A stretch of 64,000 bases of DNA from Thamnaconus septentrionalis (GCA_009823395.1 CM020518.1:12520501-12584500), one strand, 5' to 3'; positions 48,422 to 61,650 are shown, counted from the first letter of the stretch. Translations and numbers: made by a program. Notes: generated by a model not told the origin, from the sequence alone.

Positions 48422-48785
48422 GGCTAACGGCTCCCCCGCCCGCCTGAGTGACAGCTCTCATTTGGATCGCCGCCACCTTCAGCGTCTGAGCTTGTCGCTC
48501 TCAATGGAGAGGCTTCCTCCTGCAGGTGATGGTTATGGGGGGGGGGTTGGGTAGGGCGGCGTTAGGGGGGAGCAGCTCGCCCCCGTTGTGTCACTTCCTG
48601 TTCGCCCGTCACTCTCGTCCTTCATCCGCCACGACGTCTGCTCCACCTGATCTCCACGTGTCAGGGCGCAGGGTGGGGGGGCTCCGACTCACTCAGCGTC
48701 CTGACAGGTGACGGACAGCGGGGCAGGGGTCGGAGGCGGGGGTGGATGAGGGAGGGGGCGGAGTGCGCAGTCTCTTTAGGCCTTC

Positions 48786-48791
<6 letters not shown>

Positions 48792-48818
<27 letters not shown>
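48792..48818. repeat. (CT)n microsatellite
   Basis: About 13 CT units, next to the left end of the 48830 MITE copy. Confidence 0.9.
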
Positions 48819-48829
48819 TCCTGTTAGAG

Positions 48830-49190
48830 TAGGCGTGGGCAAACTACGGCCCGGAGGCCATATGCGGCCCATTAAGCTTTTCAATCCAGCCCGTCGAACA
48901 TGAAGACACGGCATTCATGCTAAGTAAGCCATAAAATAGCCGTATTTCATCCAGTGTTTTAAAAGTCATTTCAATAAAGAGATAAATACCGTGAATACTT
49001 GCTGCAACTTTGTTTTTGTTGATTTCCAATTGACATTAAAGCACGTTTTGTACATATCCCATGATGTATTTTCTTCTCCTATGAGGCGGGTCACCAAAAC
49101 TCTCCATCCATCTGCTGCTGCTCCAGCCCCCTCTGTCACATTTTCGAACCCATTTTGGGCCCCACCAGTCAAAAAGTTTGCCCACCCTTG
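48830..49190 (-). mobile_element. hAT-like MITE family C, inverted copy
   Basis: 361 bp, the reverse complement of the 48041 copy, about 410 bases away. Its outer end on the minus strand is CAAGGGTGGGCAAACTTTTTG. The right flank reads GGCTAACG on the minus strand, the same octamer that follows the neighbouring copy. The other flank matches only in GTTAG. Confidence 0.8.
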
Positions 49191-50130
49191 CGTTAGCCAC
49201 TGGATTTATCAATTTCATTTTTCCTTGGTATCGAAAAAGCTGTCGGACAATGGTAAAAAATGTATGCGTTTTGCCTCTATTCTATAAGAAAGATGATTGG
49301 ACCGTCCCTCCAACTTTGAGATTTCTTGCTGCCATTTTTGGCCACATAGCAACAACTCGTGGTGAGTTGAACACGTTTCCCCACTGAGAGAAAAGCCTTC
49401 AGTGCTGTTCTTTGTCCTTCTTTGGGAGTACAAATGCCATCTAACCGTGATAACATAAAAAAAACTTAGCCTATTGCACAAGCTGGTGCGGCTGGAGTCG
49501 TGTTGTGCGTCGTATTGCGCCAAGTGTTATTGCGTTGTCGGTGCACCCGCAGCAACCAGGCGGCCAGTTAACAAGTTCATCCTCCTCCTTTACGGCCACC
49601 ACGGCCGCGCGGAGCCACTTCACAATCGGTTGTCGCTATGCGTCCGCCCGTAATTCAATTCGTCGCCACGAAGTAGTGGGAAAAAGTGTAATGGCGGCGG
49701 AGAAGGTAAAGAATCAGCGAAGCTAAAGTAGATTAGAGGGACATTACAATCCGGGAGGCTCGGCCGCGCTGCTTAACGACTCCTCTGTTCTCGACAAATC
49801 AGTTTCGCTAAGCAAAGCTGCTCTCAGCAGAATTACGGCCTCTGTTATCAAGTCTTATTGCCTGGCCCCATTAACGGGCCCTTCCTGGAGAGGGATCCGT
49901 AAAATAACACCATCAATTCCGACTGCGAGCTGCTCCCTGGGAAAGGTTCAATAAAAAAAAAAAAAAGTGGATTCTTTGCATTAGTCTTGGATGATATTTA
50001 AAGAGATCTGGCAACTCAGCTACAGCTTAGTTCCAACAAAGATGGGGGGAGAAAAAGCCTCAAGAAACTATGGAGGCCACGGATGGTGTAAAAAAAATAA
50101 TAGTAATGACAATAATAATTAATGCTGAGC

Positions 50131-50205
50131 ATCGATTAATTTTTTTAATCGCGATTAATCGCACTCCATCCGGGAGTTAATCACGATTAATTGCGATTAA
50201 AATGG
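50131..50205. repeat. GATTAA-word cluster with 14-bp palindrome
   Basis: Six GATTAA or TTAATC words within 75 bases. TTAATCGCGATTAA at 50145-50158 is a perfect palindrome. Words are shared with 13186-13219, suggesting a dispersed repeat end. Confidence 0.5.
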
Positions 50206-50470
50206 CTCGTTTGAAGTCTGCCTAAGGCATTCAAAATATGTGTGTGCAACATAAATAACGGCCCAGCGTTAATAATAATAATCACATCTTGGATGCTATT
50301 AGCTTGTAGTGCTAGTCTCGAGCACTTTCTCAGCCCCATATTGTACTGTATGTCTGCGTCAGAGACGAAAATCTACTTCTGTGGACATCCCACTCTGATC
50401 TTTTCAGGTTCCAGGTGAAGCTCCCTCTCTTAAAGAGCTCTGACAAGCGCTGGCTTTTCTCTCCGTAAAC

Positions 50471-50496
50471 CACAGCAGCAGCAGCAGCAGCAGCAG
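50471..50496. repeat. (CAG)n microsatellite
   Basis: About eight CAG units. No supported coding frame surrounds it. Confidence 0.9.
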
Positions 50497-50958
50497 GGAG
50501 GTGGACGTTAAGAAAAAAGCGGCGCAAAGGAGGAGAAGGTGGCGATGTGGCGAAAGAGAGGAGGGGAGGCAGGGGGAGGCAGGGCCGGGAGGGCGGGGCG
50601 AGGGGAGGCCTGGTATCGATCTTCCGCCAGGTGTGAAGGATAGCGCAATAAGTGGCAGCGGCCGGCGGAGGAGAGAAGAGAGTGATTTCTGCTTTTCAAC
50701 GTCCTGATGAATGAGACCATCTTGAAGGAGGCCAGTGTCCTGAGCCCAGTGCATGATGGACTGTCCTGTCAGGCCCAGAGAAATTGAAGGAGAAAAGGGA
50801 GGTGAGGGGAGGGGGGTGAACAGGGGAGGGCAAGAGCCTTTTACAGAGGGCAGGGGGAGGCGTGGGGGGGGTGCGGAGATGAGGGATATCGGGGAAAATG
50901 TAAGTGAGAGGGTTAGGAAGAGGGTCAATAAGGTGTAAAATAGGGAAAGGAGAGACAC

Positions 50959-50960
<2 letters not shown>

Positions 50961-50998
<38 letters not shown>
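50961..50998. repeat. (GA)n microsatellite
   Basis: About 19 GA units within a purine-skewed stretch. Confidence 0.95.
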
Positions 50999-50999
<1 letters not shown>

Positions 51000-52223
51000 G
51001 TGAAGGGCAGGAGGCAACAGCAGAGTGAGTTCATCTTTATTAATGGCCAAAGAGCAGAGAGGGAGTTATTAAAAAAAGAGAGAGATGAATGGGGGAATGA
51101 GTGAGATTGGAGGCGGGCGGGGCTGACGAAGGGAAGACGCAACGTTTTGCCCCTCCCAGCACTGTGAAATCCAGCAGCAGCAGCGCAGAGGCACATGGCC
51201 GACGTCGGAGCTAGCAAAGCCGGCCAGCTGGGGGCAGTAGAGAGAAGACAACGCCGTCTACGGCGACGCCAGCAGAGCGGCAGCGGTGACGCTTGGCGCG
51301 GGGACGAGCTAGAACGGCGAAAAGATAAATAAATAAGCATCCACGCTGACAGCTAGCCCGACGATACAACAGTGTTGCAACTGCTTCTTGTATTTACCGG
51401 GGAGGTCTATAATTGCAAGTGGAATGTAATCAGTGTGGCCGTTTTGAACCCAAACCAAAGAGGACTTTACAGCGGTGCAGACACCAGGAAGATATGACAA
51501 AAAGAGAAATCCCACAAAAAAACTTGAAAATATTTTCTGTCCAACAGGAAAAAAAAAATTCACGTCATGTTAGCGCAAAGAAATTTCTTAGCTCAAGCTA
51601 ATACTCCCTGTGGGTTAGCTAATGGCCACAACTGATCATCTCATTGGGACACATTAGCAAAAAGTTTCTTGATTGTTTATGTAGTATGGTATTTATGTTT
51701 GGTAGGTTGGTTGAGTTTTGGCAAATATGCAAAAATTCTACTTAAAACATTTCCCGACGACTATGTTGGGCTCTGTCAATCCAACACGATGGGCTGAAAG
51801 ATGCTAAAAGGAGGTCTGGAAAGCCTGGGACGATAATGATTCATCACTGAAATAAGTCAGTGCATCAACTGCAACAACAAGCACACATCAAGGGTTGGAG
51901 TGCATGTGGGAAAGGCTGTCTAAAGGATTTACTCAACCGGTGATTCATGGCCCCCGCTCTGCGCTCGGCTATTAGAGGCTGTTATCAACAGAGAGATATG
52001 TAGCTCTCTCAACTGCTCGTACAGATGCAAAAGGTGGCTATTCAAAACGGCCCTTTGATTCCAAGAAACTGACAGCCGCTGATGCATTTGGTGACTGGAA
52101 ATATCCTTAAAATTAGCTTCAAAATATCCTAATGAGTCACCGCTTTGGAGGAGACAAATACAGCAGGAAATAGCCAAATGGCTCCAGGAAAAATAAGTTA
52201 CATCAGGGTAATTTAAGAAGTTT

Positions 52224-52245
52224 AAAAAAAAAAAAAAAAAAAAAA
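52224..52245. repeat. Poly(A) run
   Basis: 22 A residues, not obviously attached to a retroposon body. Confidence 0.9.
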
Positions 52246-52717
52246 GAAAAGGCTGGTTGCCTAGAGCTAAATTGTCTTTAAATATCCACAAGACGTGATA
52301 CACGATAGGTTTCTGTGAAAAGGCCATGTCAAAAAGATAAGGGGAGCAAACGACAGCCACGTACAAAAACAACAAGCCGCCAGAAGGTGATTTGTGTACA
52401 CGCTGCTTCGAGAATTAGCCAGCGTGGACCTTTCAGGGAAGAACACAACTGCAGAGGGACCTTGAACACATCACTTTGAAACAAGGTGAAAATAAGGGGA
52501 AATTCAATCAGGCAAATTAATCTATTTTTGTTGTAATTAGGATTTGCAACAGCCGTTTCACGTCTGGCCATCTTCCCTCTGAGGTCTCTCCTTTTATACC
52601 CGTCTCGGGTTTTTCAATTTCTCATCCTTCATTTCGAGGGTGTAAGGGTAGAGGGCGAACAGGGCGTGAAGCCCTCCGAGGCCAGCGGCACCGCTGAGAA
52701 ATTGGGTTACACAAATT

Positions 52718-52743
52718 TGATTGATTGATCGATCGATCGATCG
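52718..52743. repeat. (GATT)n to (GATC)n tetranucleotide repeat
   Basis: Two GATT units pass into four GATC units. The GATC part is self-complementary. Confidence 0.85.
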
Positions 52744-52953
52744 CCTCCGACCATTACCTAAATAATGAGGGCCGCGAGCGGGCCGGGTGCAAAGCGCCGC
52801 AGCAGTCGGGTTACAGTGCGGCGCAAAAAGAGACGGACGGCGCAGGGGGAGGGGAGGGGAGCGAGGAGGAAGAGGAGGAGCCAGAGCCAGACAAGCTCAT
52901 TAAAGAGAGGGCAGCGCGGTGACAAATGGTGCGCAGAGCTGGCGGCATTGATC

Positions 52954-52990
52954 CCGCGCGCGCGCGTGTGCGTGTGTGCGTGTGCGCACA
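52954..52990. repeat. Alternating CG/GT tract
   Basis: Strict purine-pyrimidine alternation, Z-DNA-prone. Confidence 0.8.
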
Positions 52991-55900
52991 AAGTGAGAAA
53001 TACTCATGTGCCACTGCCCTAATGGAGAAGCCGGAGCCGCCAGCCTGTTGACAGATGACCTGTCAGTGCAGGGGGGAAGAAAAAAAATAGAGGAGCTCCA
53101 GTGATTAGATAGTTGTGCTAATGCTTGACCTCCGCTAGCTCAGCGTCTGTCCTTCGCCTCCGCTCGGGGAAGCGGTGGGAGACGGAGAGGTTTTGTCGGG
53201 GAGGGGGGTGGGGCTAATTCTGGACCGTCGGCCGCAGCGGCACTACATCAGCACGTTTTTTACGGGTCCGCGCACTGGAGACCGCATAGCGGAGGAAGAT
53301 CTCGCGCAAAAGATCGGTTCGGTTCGGGCGCGGCCTGACGGCGGAAACGTGGCGTTAGCTTTGCCCGAGCGTCGAAGAACCTGAAAAATGCACGCAACGC
53401 GTCAGAGTGAAAAATTGAAACAGGGTTTCACCTGTTTGAAAGATGCATTAGCATTTTTCTATGATTCTTCTTTGCCTTCTTGCCTCTATCATTCATTAAG
53501 TGAGGTAATTAAAATGTTGTAAGCTTCAATTATGTGAAACTAGTAAGTGTCTAGCTCGGTAAAAAAAAAAAATTAAATGTTACACAGCTCCGCAAAATAT
53601 TCAATATTCGTGGGCTTCTCGTGTGGGTTTCTTTTTTATTTATTTTCCTCGGTTGGCAGGTGCTTCTTAAAATGCGCAGCACGTTGAGGCCGCGCTGTCA
53701 GAGACCCCGTCAAGCCCGCTAGGTTGCATTACATTGCATGGCATACCTACAACGTCAAAAAACGTGTTAAGAAATGTACCAGGCACGGTGCCACTGTGCC
53801 TGAAAAGCGGAGCTAGCCCAACGTTGGCAGCCTGGACGGGGCAGCTGTTGAATTAAAATCCAATTTTTCTGTAGAATACCTCCGCTTCACAGCTTCAAAG
53901 AGTCGGGTTTCGGCGAGGCGCACGGGCGTCAGCGCCTTCGCAGCATTCTAAGAAGTGTGGAAAGACGAGGGACGAAGATGAAAAAGGATACCATGGTGAA
54001 AAATGCTAAAAAAAAAATTTGTCTGAAAGTTGTAAGGCGAACGGGACAAAACGTCGCCACTATTTACGGGCTGTCGGATCGAGAGGAAGAGGTTTCTCAG
54101 TGCGCAAGCGATATGAATTGCAGAGATTAAGAAAAGGAAGGAGGCAGCCGACTACTGCCGGGCGAAACACAAATCCCAGAATTTAAGAGACGGAACTTCA
54201 GCCCCCCTTGGGTGTCACCCACGGAACATTTTCTGCGGAGGCTGACTTCACAGACTGACATTGTTACAATGATGTACAGCAGATTCATTATTGCCAACCT
54301 GAAGTGCAACCATTTATTTCTTTCTACCCTGAACCTTTTACGAACGGACAGTTTTCTTTTGTTGTGTTTTTTCTTATTGTAACACTCAATTGTCTGAGCA
54401 CCGTTGAGTCAGCGTCGGCTGCAGGTAAGCCGACAGGAGTTTTTTGTTTCGCTCCCTTCACGTTGGAGACAGCCTGCCGCGGCCGAGTATTGCTCACAAA
54501 AGGAATCCGCTGTCAATAATTCCCCGCAGCGGGCTTAAACGCGCTCGTCAACAATCAGCCTGCCGAGAGAGACGGGCGGCTTTTTCGATTTTCCTCGGCT
54601 GCGTTTCAAGTTCGCCTGAGAACGGCGTTTCATCTCCGCAGAGATGCAAATGACTTTGTGTTTGTTTTTGTTTTTGTTTTGGGTTTTTTTTTTTTCCGGC
54701 GAGTGGGCGAAGACAACGGCAAGGGCAAAGCCAAGAGAAAACAGTTTTGCGAAGAAGACGCAGTCGAAAGGGGAGGGTGGGGGAAAGAAGACGAAGAAAA
54801 TGAATGAGTGGGTTTGTTGCAATTCGAGCAGCCACGCCGGGACTATCATTACCATACATCAGGACAATAAATGAGGCCTTCAGCAAGCGGTAATAAGAAT
54901 TTGATAAATCATGAGCCGAGAATTAACTAGACGTCAAAACAATGAGAGCACTCTGATGGATGAAGAGAGCATGATGGCATAGATTAGTCAGAGAGGAGCT
55001 CTGGAGGAGGGAGGGAGAGAGAGGAGAGAGGGAAATAAAAATCCTACAAGGTCAGAAAATCAGAGAGCGGGTAGCGAAAGGGTCAGCGTCAAAGAATAAC
55101 ACTGTGGAAAGTGATTGTAGAAGTAAAAACAAAACGCAAGACAGAGAGCAAGGTTGAGAGGAGGCCAGTGTGGGCTGAGGAACGAAGGAAGAAAGAGGGG
55201 TCTTACGAGTGGCTGTGCCTGGGAATAAAACTAGCATGCGCAGGAGCTTACGACCCTGAGAATTGACTTCTTAGGTCGCTTTTGATTGGTCCCATCAATC
55301 TTTATCACAGTGATCCTCGAAGGACCAGAACTTTGGTCTGCAGGGTCTCACACAAGACCAAAATTAACTGATCTTGGATGTATGGAACTACAAACAAGTT
55401 GATATTGACTATTGTCTTAAAAAAAATTGCTGTTGCAGTGAAGCTCCACTCCAGTGGGGGGGCACTGTCGCCACTGCCACGCCGTGATGGATGCAGTATG
55501 GATGCCCAACATACATTCACTGTGATGTTTGCATTTTTTTTTGACTTACCTTTTCCATTGGTGGTTTGAAGGTTGAAGTAAAATACACTGATTATAGTTC
55601 ATCAGAGAGGACATATTGTAAATTTTAGGTTATCAGAGAAAAACTCTGATAGCGTATGTCATCTTATACTGAAGCCTGTTGATCAATATCAACTGCAAAA
55701 AAAACAAAACAATGTCAAGCTGATCAAGGACGCAAAATGTCGGATTGACGTTCTTGACAATGACATCCAGCCCGTACCTCAACAGACACAGTTTGAGAAG
55801 GAAGATTAATCAAGATAACTTTGCCTGCAGTCAAATACTGGCGGAGCTAAGTTTATTTTCTTGCCAAAAGAAAATAAGTGGGAGCTTTGAGTTTCTGCTG

Positions 55901-58900
55901 TCATTTTCCAGACCTTGATGACTTGTGAAGAGAAATATGGTGTGCCAACACTGGAAAGTAAAAAGAGTAGAAGACTGGTTTTACTTTACTACTATGAGCT
56001 ACAAAATAACAGTGAACAGACTCCCGTCAAAAATTACACACTTCCACAATCTACTATGACAGGCAGGCAGTAGAGGATCCAAAAAGTCATGAGTATATTA
56101 GTGTTTGTGAGGATCATCAATGCCACCGAACCTAGTTCCCAAGGGACTTTAAGGCAGTTCAGTTGGTAACATATTCAAGTTATTGATCCGGTCTTTACCC
56201 TCCAAGGATCCTGAACGATTCCCCCAAACGGATCAGTCTGTTGAGCAGTATTCTCAAGCGAAGTACAAGCCAGACAACCGGACAGAGCGGCCTGAGGGCC
56301 AACAACGACATCCCATCGGCTCTGACAAACACCCTGCTAGTACATTCCACCAGATGCTCAACCTACATTTGGCTCCCGGTACCTCACCCCCCCTCCCCGA
56401 CTTTGACTGACAGCTTGTTCATTAACATTCTACTATATTGTCTATCTTACTAATACCCGATCTCACTTCAAGCCCTGCCGCCCGGACTCTTCCACTGCAG
56501 GCGGGGTGAGCGATGTGACAGGACGATGTTTATTTAATGAGAACAGTCTGGAGGAGGTAATGAAATCTAGCCTTACGCCATTAACAAGCAGGCTTATCAG
56601 CTCCGGGGACACACGTCAGCAGAACGCAGAGTCTGGGCTCCGGGGTGTCACCAACCCAGAGGACAGATTACGGATTCCCAGAACTCGCCTTATATCTACC
56701 CTGTGAGATTAAAAAAAACTGACCATTAGGGTTTGGTCTGGAGTAACGATTTTTACATTTCTTTTTTGTACGTGCGCGCACTGTAAAGTGATATGGGAGG
56801 CACAGAGGAGGCCGCGCAGGCAGGTACGTGTCTGACAGGTGCAGGTAAGGTATCCAGGAAGTGCGTGTCAGCCGACTGTGTCAGCTGCTTGCTTTTATAT
56901 CGGACCACACAGGCACAATTGAGATGCCTCTATGTCAGGGGTAAGTGATGCTGATGGATGGACTTGGGTTTCTTTAACACGCAGCCACAGTGAAGGTCCA
57001 CACGGCAACAGAGAGTGTCGAGATACCGACACTCGTGATGTTAAGAAAGACAGTTCTGGCACCGTTGAATCCTTTTTTTTTCGTTGCGAGACATTTCTTG
57101 CAGGTCTCTTCCACGGAGCATTAGCTTCCATGGAAGCAGCTAATGATGACACAAAAATCATGGAAATGAGCTGTAAGAGGGCGCCATCCGTCATCGTGCC
57201 AGGTGCATTCTCTCATTATTATTTATGTGCATAATTGGTCCAACGTTTCCTCTGGCAGTGATATGATGATCACTGATGGATCTGCTGTTCACTCCACTCA
57301 GCCCAACACGCAGGAAGCAGAGGGGGCTGCAGGTAGGACGGCATGGTTAGTCCGCTTTCAGGGGCAATTTGGGTTAAAGTTAGAATAAGATTTTTCTTTC
57401 CTTTCCGTCGTTTTGGGTCGTGCGGTTCAAGTGGCAATGCCCGAACACTGCAAGCGTTCACTTCTACAAGCCCTTGTCAATGGCTGCGGTCATCCAGTTT
57501 AGCCACTCTGGGGATACCCTGTCAAAGACCCCTCCTCTGTGTGACCCAAACACCTCCAGAGGTTTGACGATTAACACGATCCACGGAAGAAAAAAAAAGA
57601 ATCGACTCACTCCGCAAATTCATCCATCATTCAGGGGTGATTTAACCCTCCTAGTGAGAGTCAATGCGGGTTGTTGTGCAGTCAGTGGCGGTAACAAGAA
57701 GCAGTTGGGGGAATTAAGACATGGATTGTTGGAGGGGTTGACGTTGGACTTGCCTGGCTGACTCGAGGATTGACAGGCGGGGCTCGGGGGTTGTTGGCTA
57801 AACGGTCTATCGGCTCCTTGTCTCCTGATCACTCCTCAGTCAGGGAATGGCCTCTGCATGGCGTCCAGATAATGACTTTCCGTCCAGGGTGGCGAGCGGA
57901 GCTTATATCCGGGCTGCGTGTCACAGTTCGTCGTCGCGAAAACATTAAAGTGTCGACGAGTCGCGTCAGTCTGCCTTTTTTTCTCCTCCAGTTGGCATGC
58001 AGCAGGTCTATTTTCCTCCTTCCTCTGCGCTGAGCGGCAGCAAGTCCGATTAGCTCGCGCAGCGCCGGGCATGCATGTCTAATAAGTGTGACCCTGCCAG
58101 GCACAGTGAAAAATGTGTTTTGCCTTGTTCACTTGGCTCAGGACACTGTGACCCTTGGAACTGACGATCGGTATTTCCTCCAGCTTTTTTTCCAGTTTTA
58201 TGTTTGAGTTCTCCTCAGTAGCGGGACGCGGAGCACAGCGTCTGTTTGCGTACAGCTTTCTGTGATCTTCCTGACATTACGTTCACAGCGCTGACCCCGG
58301 TTACGCTCAACTCAAACTTTTAAAACAACACTTTCACGACTGGGGGCCACAGAAACTCCATATACCAAAGACAGAGCAAGAATGGATTCATGCCCTCCAG
58401 CACTGTTGGAACGGGGTGCAGCGCTAACAGAAGCCCGGACATATTGTGTATATTCCTCACTTTACTTTCACCATCTTATCGCTCCAAGCTACCTTGTTTT
58501 TCCATGCAAAATACGGAGGGTTCAGCGGCCTGGAAAGGTCCCGACATCCCTAAATGGAAACGTTTTTAAATGCCTAACTTTTGCAACTGGAGCCATGTGA
58601 CTCACTCCCAATACTTACAAATTCAGTCAGTGCACAAAAATGGGACAACACGTGGTATAGATAACCACAACGCACTGAAACACCAGCAACACCAACACAG
58701 ACTGTTGTTCCTGTGGTCCCTCTGTGATGAACTGACATTCATCAAGTTATTTGACATCAACAACAGTTTTGTGTTTTATATCACTAACAAGTCAAAACAC
58801 CGGATAGCCTGACATAATTGAGGCAAACCAATAAGGGATTGCTGTGTAAATTTTTTTTTTACCCTCACGTCGTGTTACTACTACAGTGACTACAGTCATC

Positions 58901-59793
58901 AGATAATGACCACACATCTGCTATTTCCAACCGATGATGCCCTTTGGAGTCTGCGTGTGCTGTAATGGTCAGTATTGGATTCACACTAAAAACAGAAAAT
59001 TGCTGAGGCTGTAAATCTGTGTGAAAGAGGTAAAAAGGGGACAAAAATGGCACGTTTGGGGCCATAAAATCAAACTTGGAACTTCAAACTGCTGGAAAGA
59101 ATTCTGTAGGGTTTTCTGCTTGCAGCATCTTTTAATGCAACGCAATCACTGACTCGCAACTGTAACACTAACGCCGCTGGAACACATGTTTGCGCAGGTT
59201 TTTGGATAAAGTGTTTCAGTGTGGAATTTGGGTTTGAGGGATTGTGAAAGGTACCAGTCGATCAAGGTACACAGTCCAACTGTGATTAATATGTGGAGGG
59301 AGGAGCCATAACTGAAATAAAACATCTGCGATGGGTCACTTCCAGATGACGCAACCCGCCTTCAAAACGGCACACACCATTGTGAAAGGCAAGTGTGGCA
59401 ATGAGATCACAATCTGTGTCACTAAACATTATCCCTCTGATCTGAGACATCAGCTGCTGACAGACACGCAGTTGGGCTCGATCACAACTGCATTCACTCA
59501 ATCATATAAGTACTGACAGCGGGCCGACTCGGCCATGAAATTTACATTCCACTTTGGCACAAAGTTGCAGGGGATAGCTAAAAGCCTGTCTGTCACTTGT
59601 ATTTATTATCACTAAATTTTGTTTTTCTGTGACGCTCGAGGCATCTAAAGATGAACATCGGCTCACCACTCTGCTTCCAATTGAAGATTTTCAGAGCACA
59701 CAGAGTGGATACAGGCGTTCGTGCTACCCAGAGACTGGACTCTGGTGGCTTTTGTTTTCCTTCTAAAAGTTTTCTCAAGTGCCACCTTGTGGT

Positions 59794-59818
59794 AAAAAAA
59801 AAAAAAAAAAAAAAAAAG
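59794..59818. repeat. Poly(A) run
   Basis: 25 A residues, directly after a one-mismatch CTCF-like motif at 59779-59792. Confidence 0.9.
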
Positions 59819-61148
59819 GTGGTCGGACAGGCAAAGAAGCCAACATGTGTAAGTCAATTACATCAGGGCGGCGAACCGGTTCAGCACAAAGGGCCAACTG
59901 AAAACCACCATCAGCACAAAGAAGCGCTCAACACATGCATTTTCACGCATCCAATGCTTTTTCATAAGCTCAGAAGTAGTTTTTTCCTTACCTTTGTAGG
60001 ATTCTAGCTACAACATGAAGCAACTCTTAAACGCGACGTTCAACATTATGTCTCAACTTCACTTAAAACTTTAAGTGCAGGTGGGGGAAACTCATTCAAA
60101 TATTACCCTAGTCAAAAAAGTTGAGACTATTCAGACAACAGATGAAAACTCAGAATGAACCTGAAATGCATAACCTGCAAAACCTTTACATATGAACATA
60201 TTTTGACCTTCTTTGAAAATAAAAACTTTTCCAACTATGTTTTTATCAGCAGTCATACTTGAAATCATGAGACCAAGACACGAAAGGTCAAAAAGGTCAA
60301 ATGATAAGTATTTAGGTGAACGATTTTTGTTGCGGTTTGCCTGCCTCTGTTGTTAGCTTTTGTTGCACTAAGCTGGTTGACATGACCAGTGCGTGACTGT
60401 ACTTGAATTCTCTGCTTTCACCATATAATATCACTACGTATATCATGGCCATTTGACATAAACTTCACCCGATAGTCGAATATCCCAAACTTTTTGTGAG
60501 AAGTCGATCATAATTTGCACTGTGATATTTGTCTGCACAATCTGCCAAACTCTCTTGGTCCCCTTTCTTTCATTCTGTCCTGTTCTGCCCTTCATAGTTT
60601 TAGCTTTTAATTACCTTTCCCCTCGACTCCTCCGTGACGAGGCCGACAGCAGTGCTAGCATATTAGCTCCAGTCCATCTGAGGAAATGCACCAGGCCCGC
60701 GTCACGGTTTGTCCAAGTCCGTGCGACCTTGAGGGAGTGTGGGAGATTTCTTTATTATCACAGAATCGTATTTATTATTTTACTAGTCAAATGGAATCAT
60801 TTAAAAAAAATCTATTCTTTAATAGAAAACACCTAAAAAAAAAAAAAAGCCAAGACGCACAAACTATATTCGACAATCTTCATTTTTAAGTTGTTGCACT
60901 TTCCAAATTGTCCCTCCAGTCTAAATTAGTGCTTGTGTTGTGCAACTCTTTGGATGCAAGCATTTACTAAATTGTAGAATTATCGAATTTATCAGCCTGC
61001 CAAAACAAAAAATATATATATCCTAATCAGTGGAAGTAGAAGTCAGAGGGCTCCAGTCAGTTCAGCTGTGTTGACAAACTCTCCCTAATACTTATCTGCC
61101 GTGACAGGCAAACTTCTTTTTCCATGTCCTCCTCAGTTATGCATCCCT

Positions 61149-61150
<2 letters not shown>

Positions 61151-61203
<53 letters not shown>
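61151..61203. repeat. (CA)n microsatellite, longest CA tract in the window
   Basis: About 26 uninterrupted CA units, some 1.2 kb beyond the C2orf42 poly(A) site. Confidence 0.95.
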
Positions 61204-61205
<2 letters not shown>

Positions 61206-61650
61206 CCCGCCTTTGCTGCTCTAGCCTTTGCCATCTGTCTGCATCACGTCTTGGAAATGAAGGAGGAAGCCTCTGTCACAACGCTGCTGCCTGATTGATA
61301 TGTCTCCCATCTTCATGACTGACAGACTACATGGACGTCTTTTTTTCCCCTTTTTTCTTTTTTTTTTTTTTACTATTAAGGAGAGGAAGAAAGTGTTGCT
61401 TACCCTGAGAACAGTTTGGCGCTGGGCCTCACCAGCCCTCCCTGACGTCCTCAGGCTAGCGGCTGCTGACAGCGTTGGAGAGAATCTTCTCTCGCTTGCA
61501 AAATATCAACGTATTCATCAATCCCGAACACAACTTGGAAACACCTGACAGTGATTTACAATCAGAGCGACAACTCGTTTGTTGTGTTTTCCTCTGTATT
61601 AGCTATCGACTGCTAGCCTTCTCTGACTGCTAAGTTACCGAAGAATGATG

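Larger units (their letters stand above)
49199..52223. other. Unique sequence, no gene recognised
   Basis: 49740-49940 is free of simple repeats and may be regulatory. 50131-50205 is a GATTAA-word cluster. 50500-51110 is strongly purine-skewed on the plus strand, with (CAG)n at 50471-50496 and (GA)n at 50961-50998. A CTCF-like near-match sits at 51224-51237. 51930-52220 is again low in repeats. No protein family was recognised in any frame. Confidence 0.5.
52246..61150. other. Long unique stretch, no gene recognised
   Basis: About 9 kb without a recognisable exon. Holds (GATT/GATC)n at 52718-52743, an alternating CG/GT tract at 52954-52990, a TTTTG-rich run at 54657-54696 and a poly(A) run at 59794-59818. 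Low-repeat, motif-bearing stretches that could be conserved non-coding elements are 54850-54995, 56480-56705 and 59330-59520. A splice donor (CTGCAG then GTAAGC) at 54426 closes a hydrophobic frame that lacks an ATG. Confidence 0.5.

Noticed and set aside
50471..50496. Poly-glutamine coding repeat
   Set aside because: The (CAG)n lies in no supported coding frame.
50696..51340. 214-residue minus-strand open frame
   Set aside because: It is the complement of a purine-skewed region and (GA)n, giving Ser/Leu/Pro runs with no family signal.
54304..54426. Hydrophobic frame ending at a CTGCAG/GTAAGC donor, resembling a signal-peptide exon
   Set aside because: The frame begins with GTG, has no in-frame ATG before the upstream stop at 54256-54258, and has no family match.
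59330..59520. Small plus-strand protein gene
   Set aside because: A 61-codon frame with normal composition but no family match, splice partner or promoter; kept only as possible conserved non-coding sequence.
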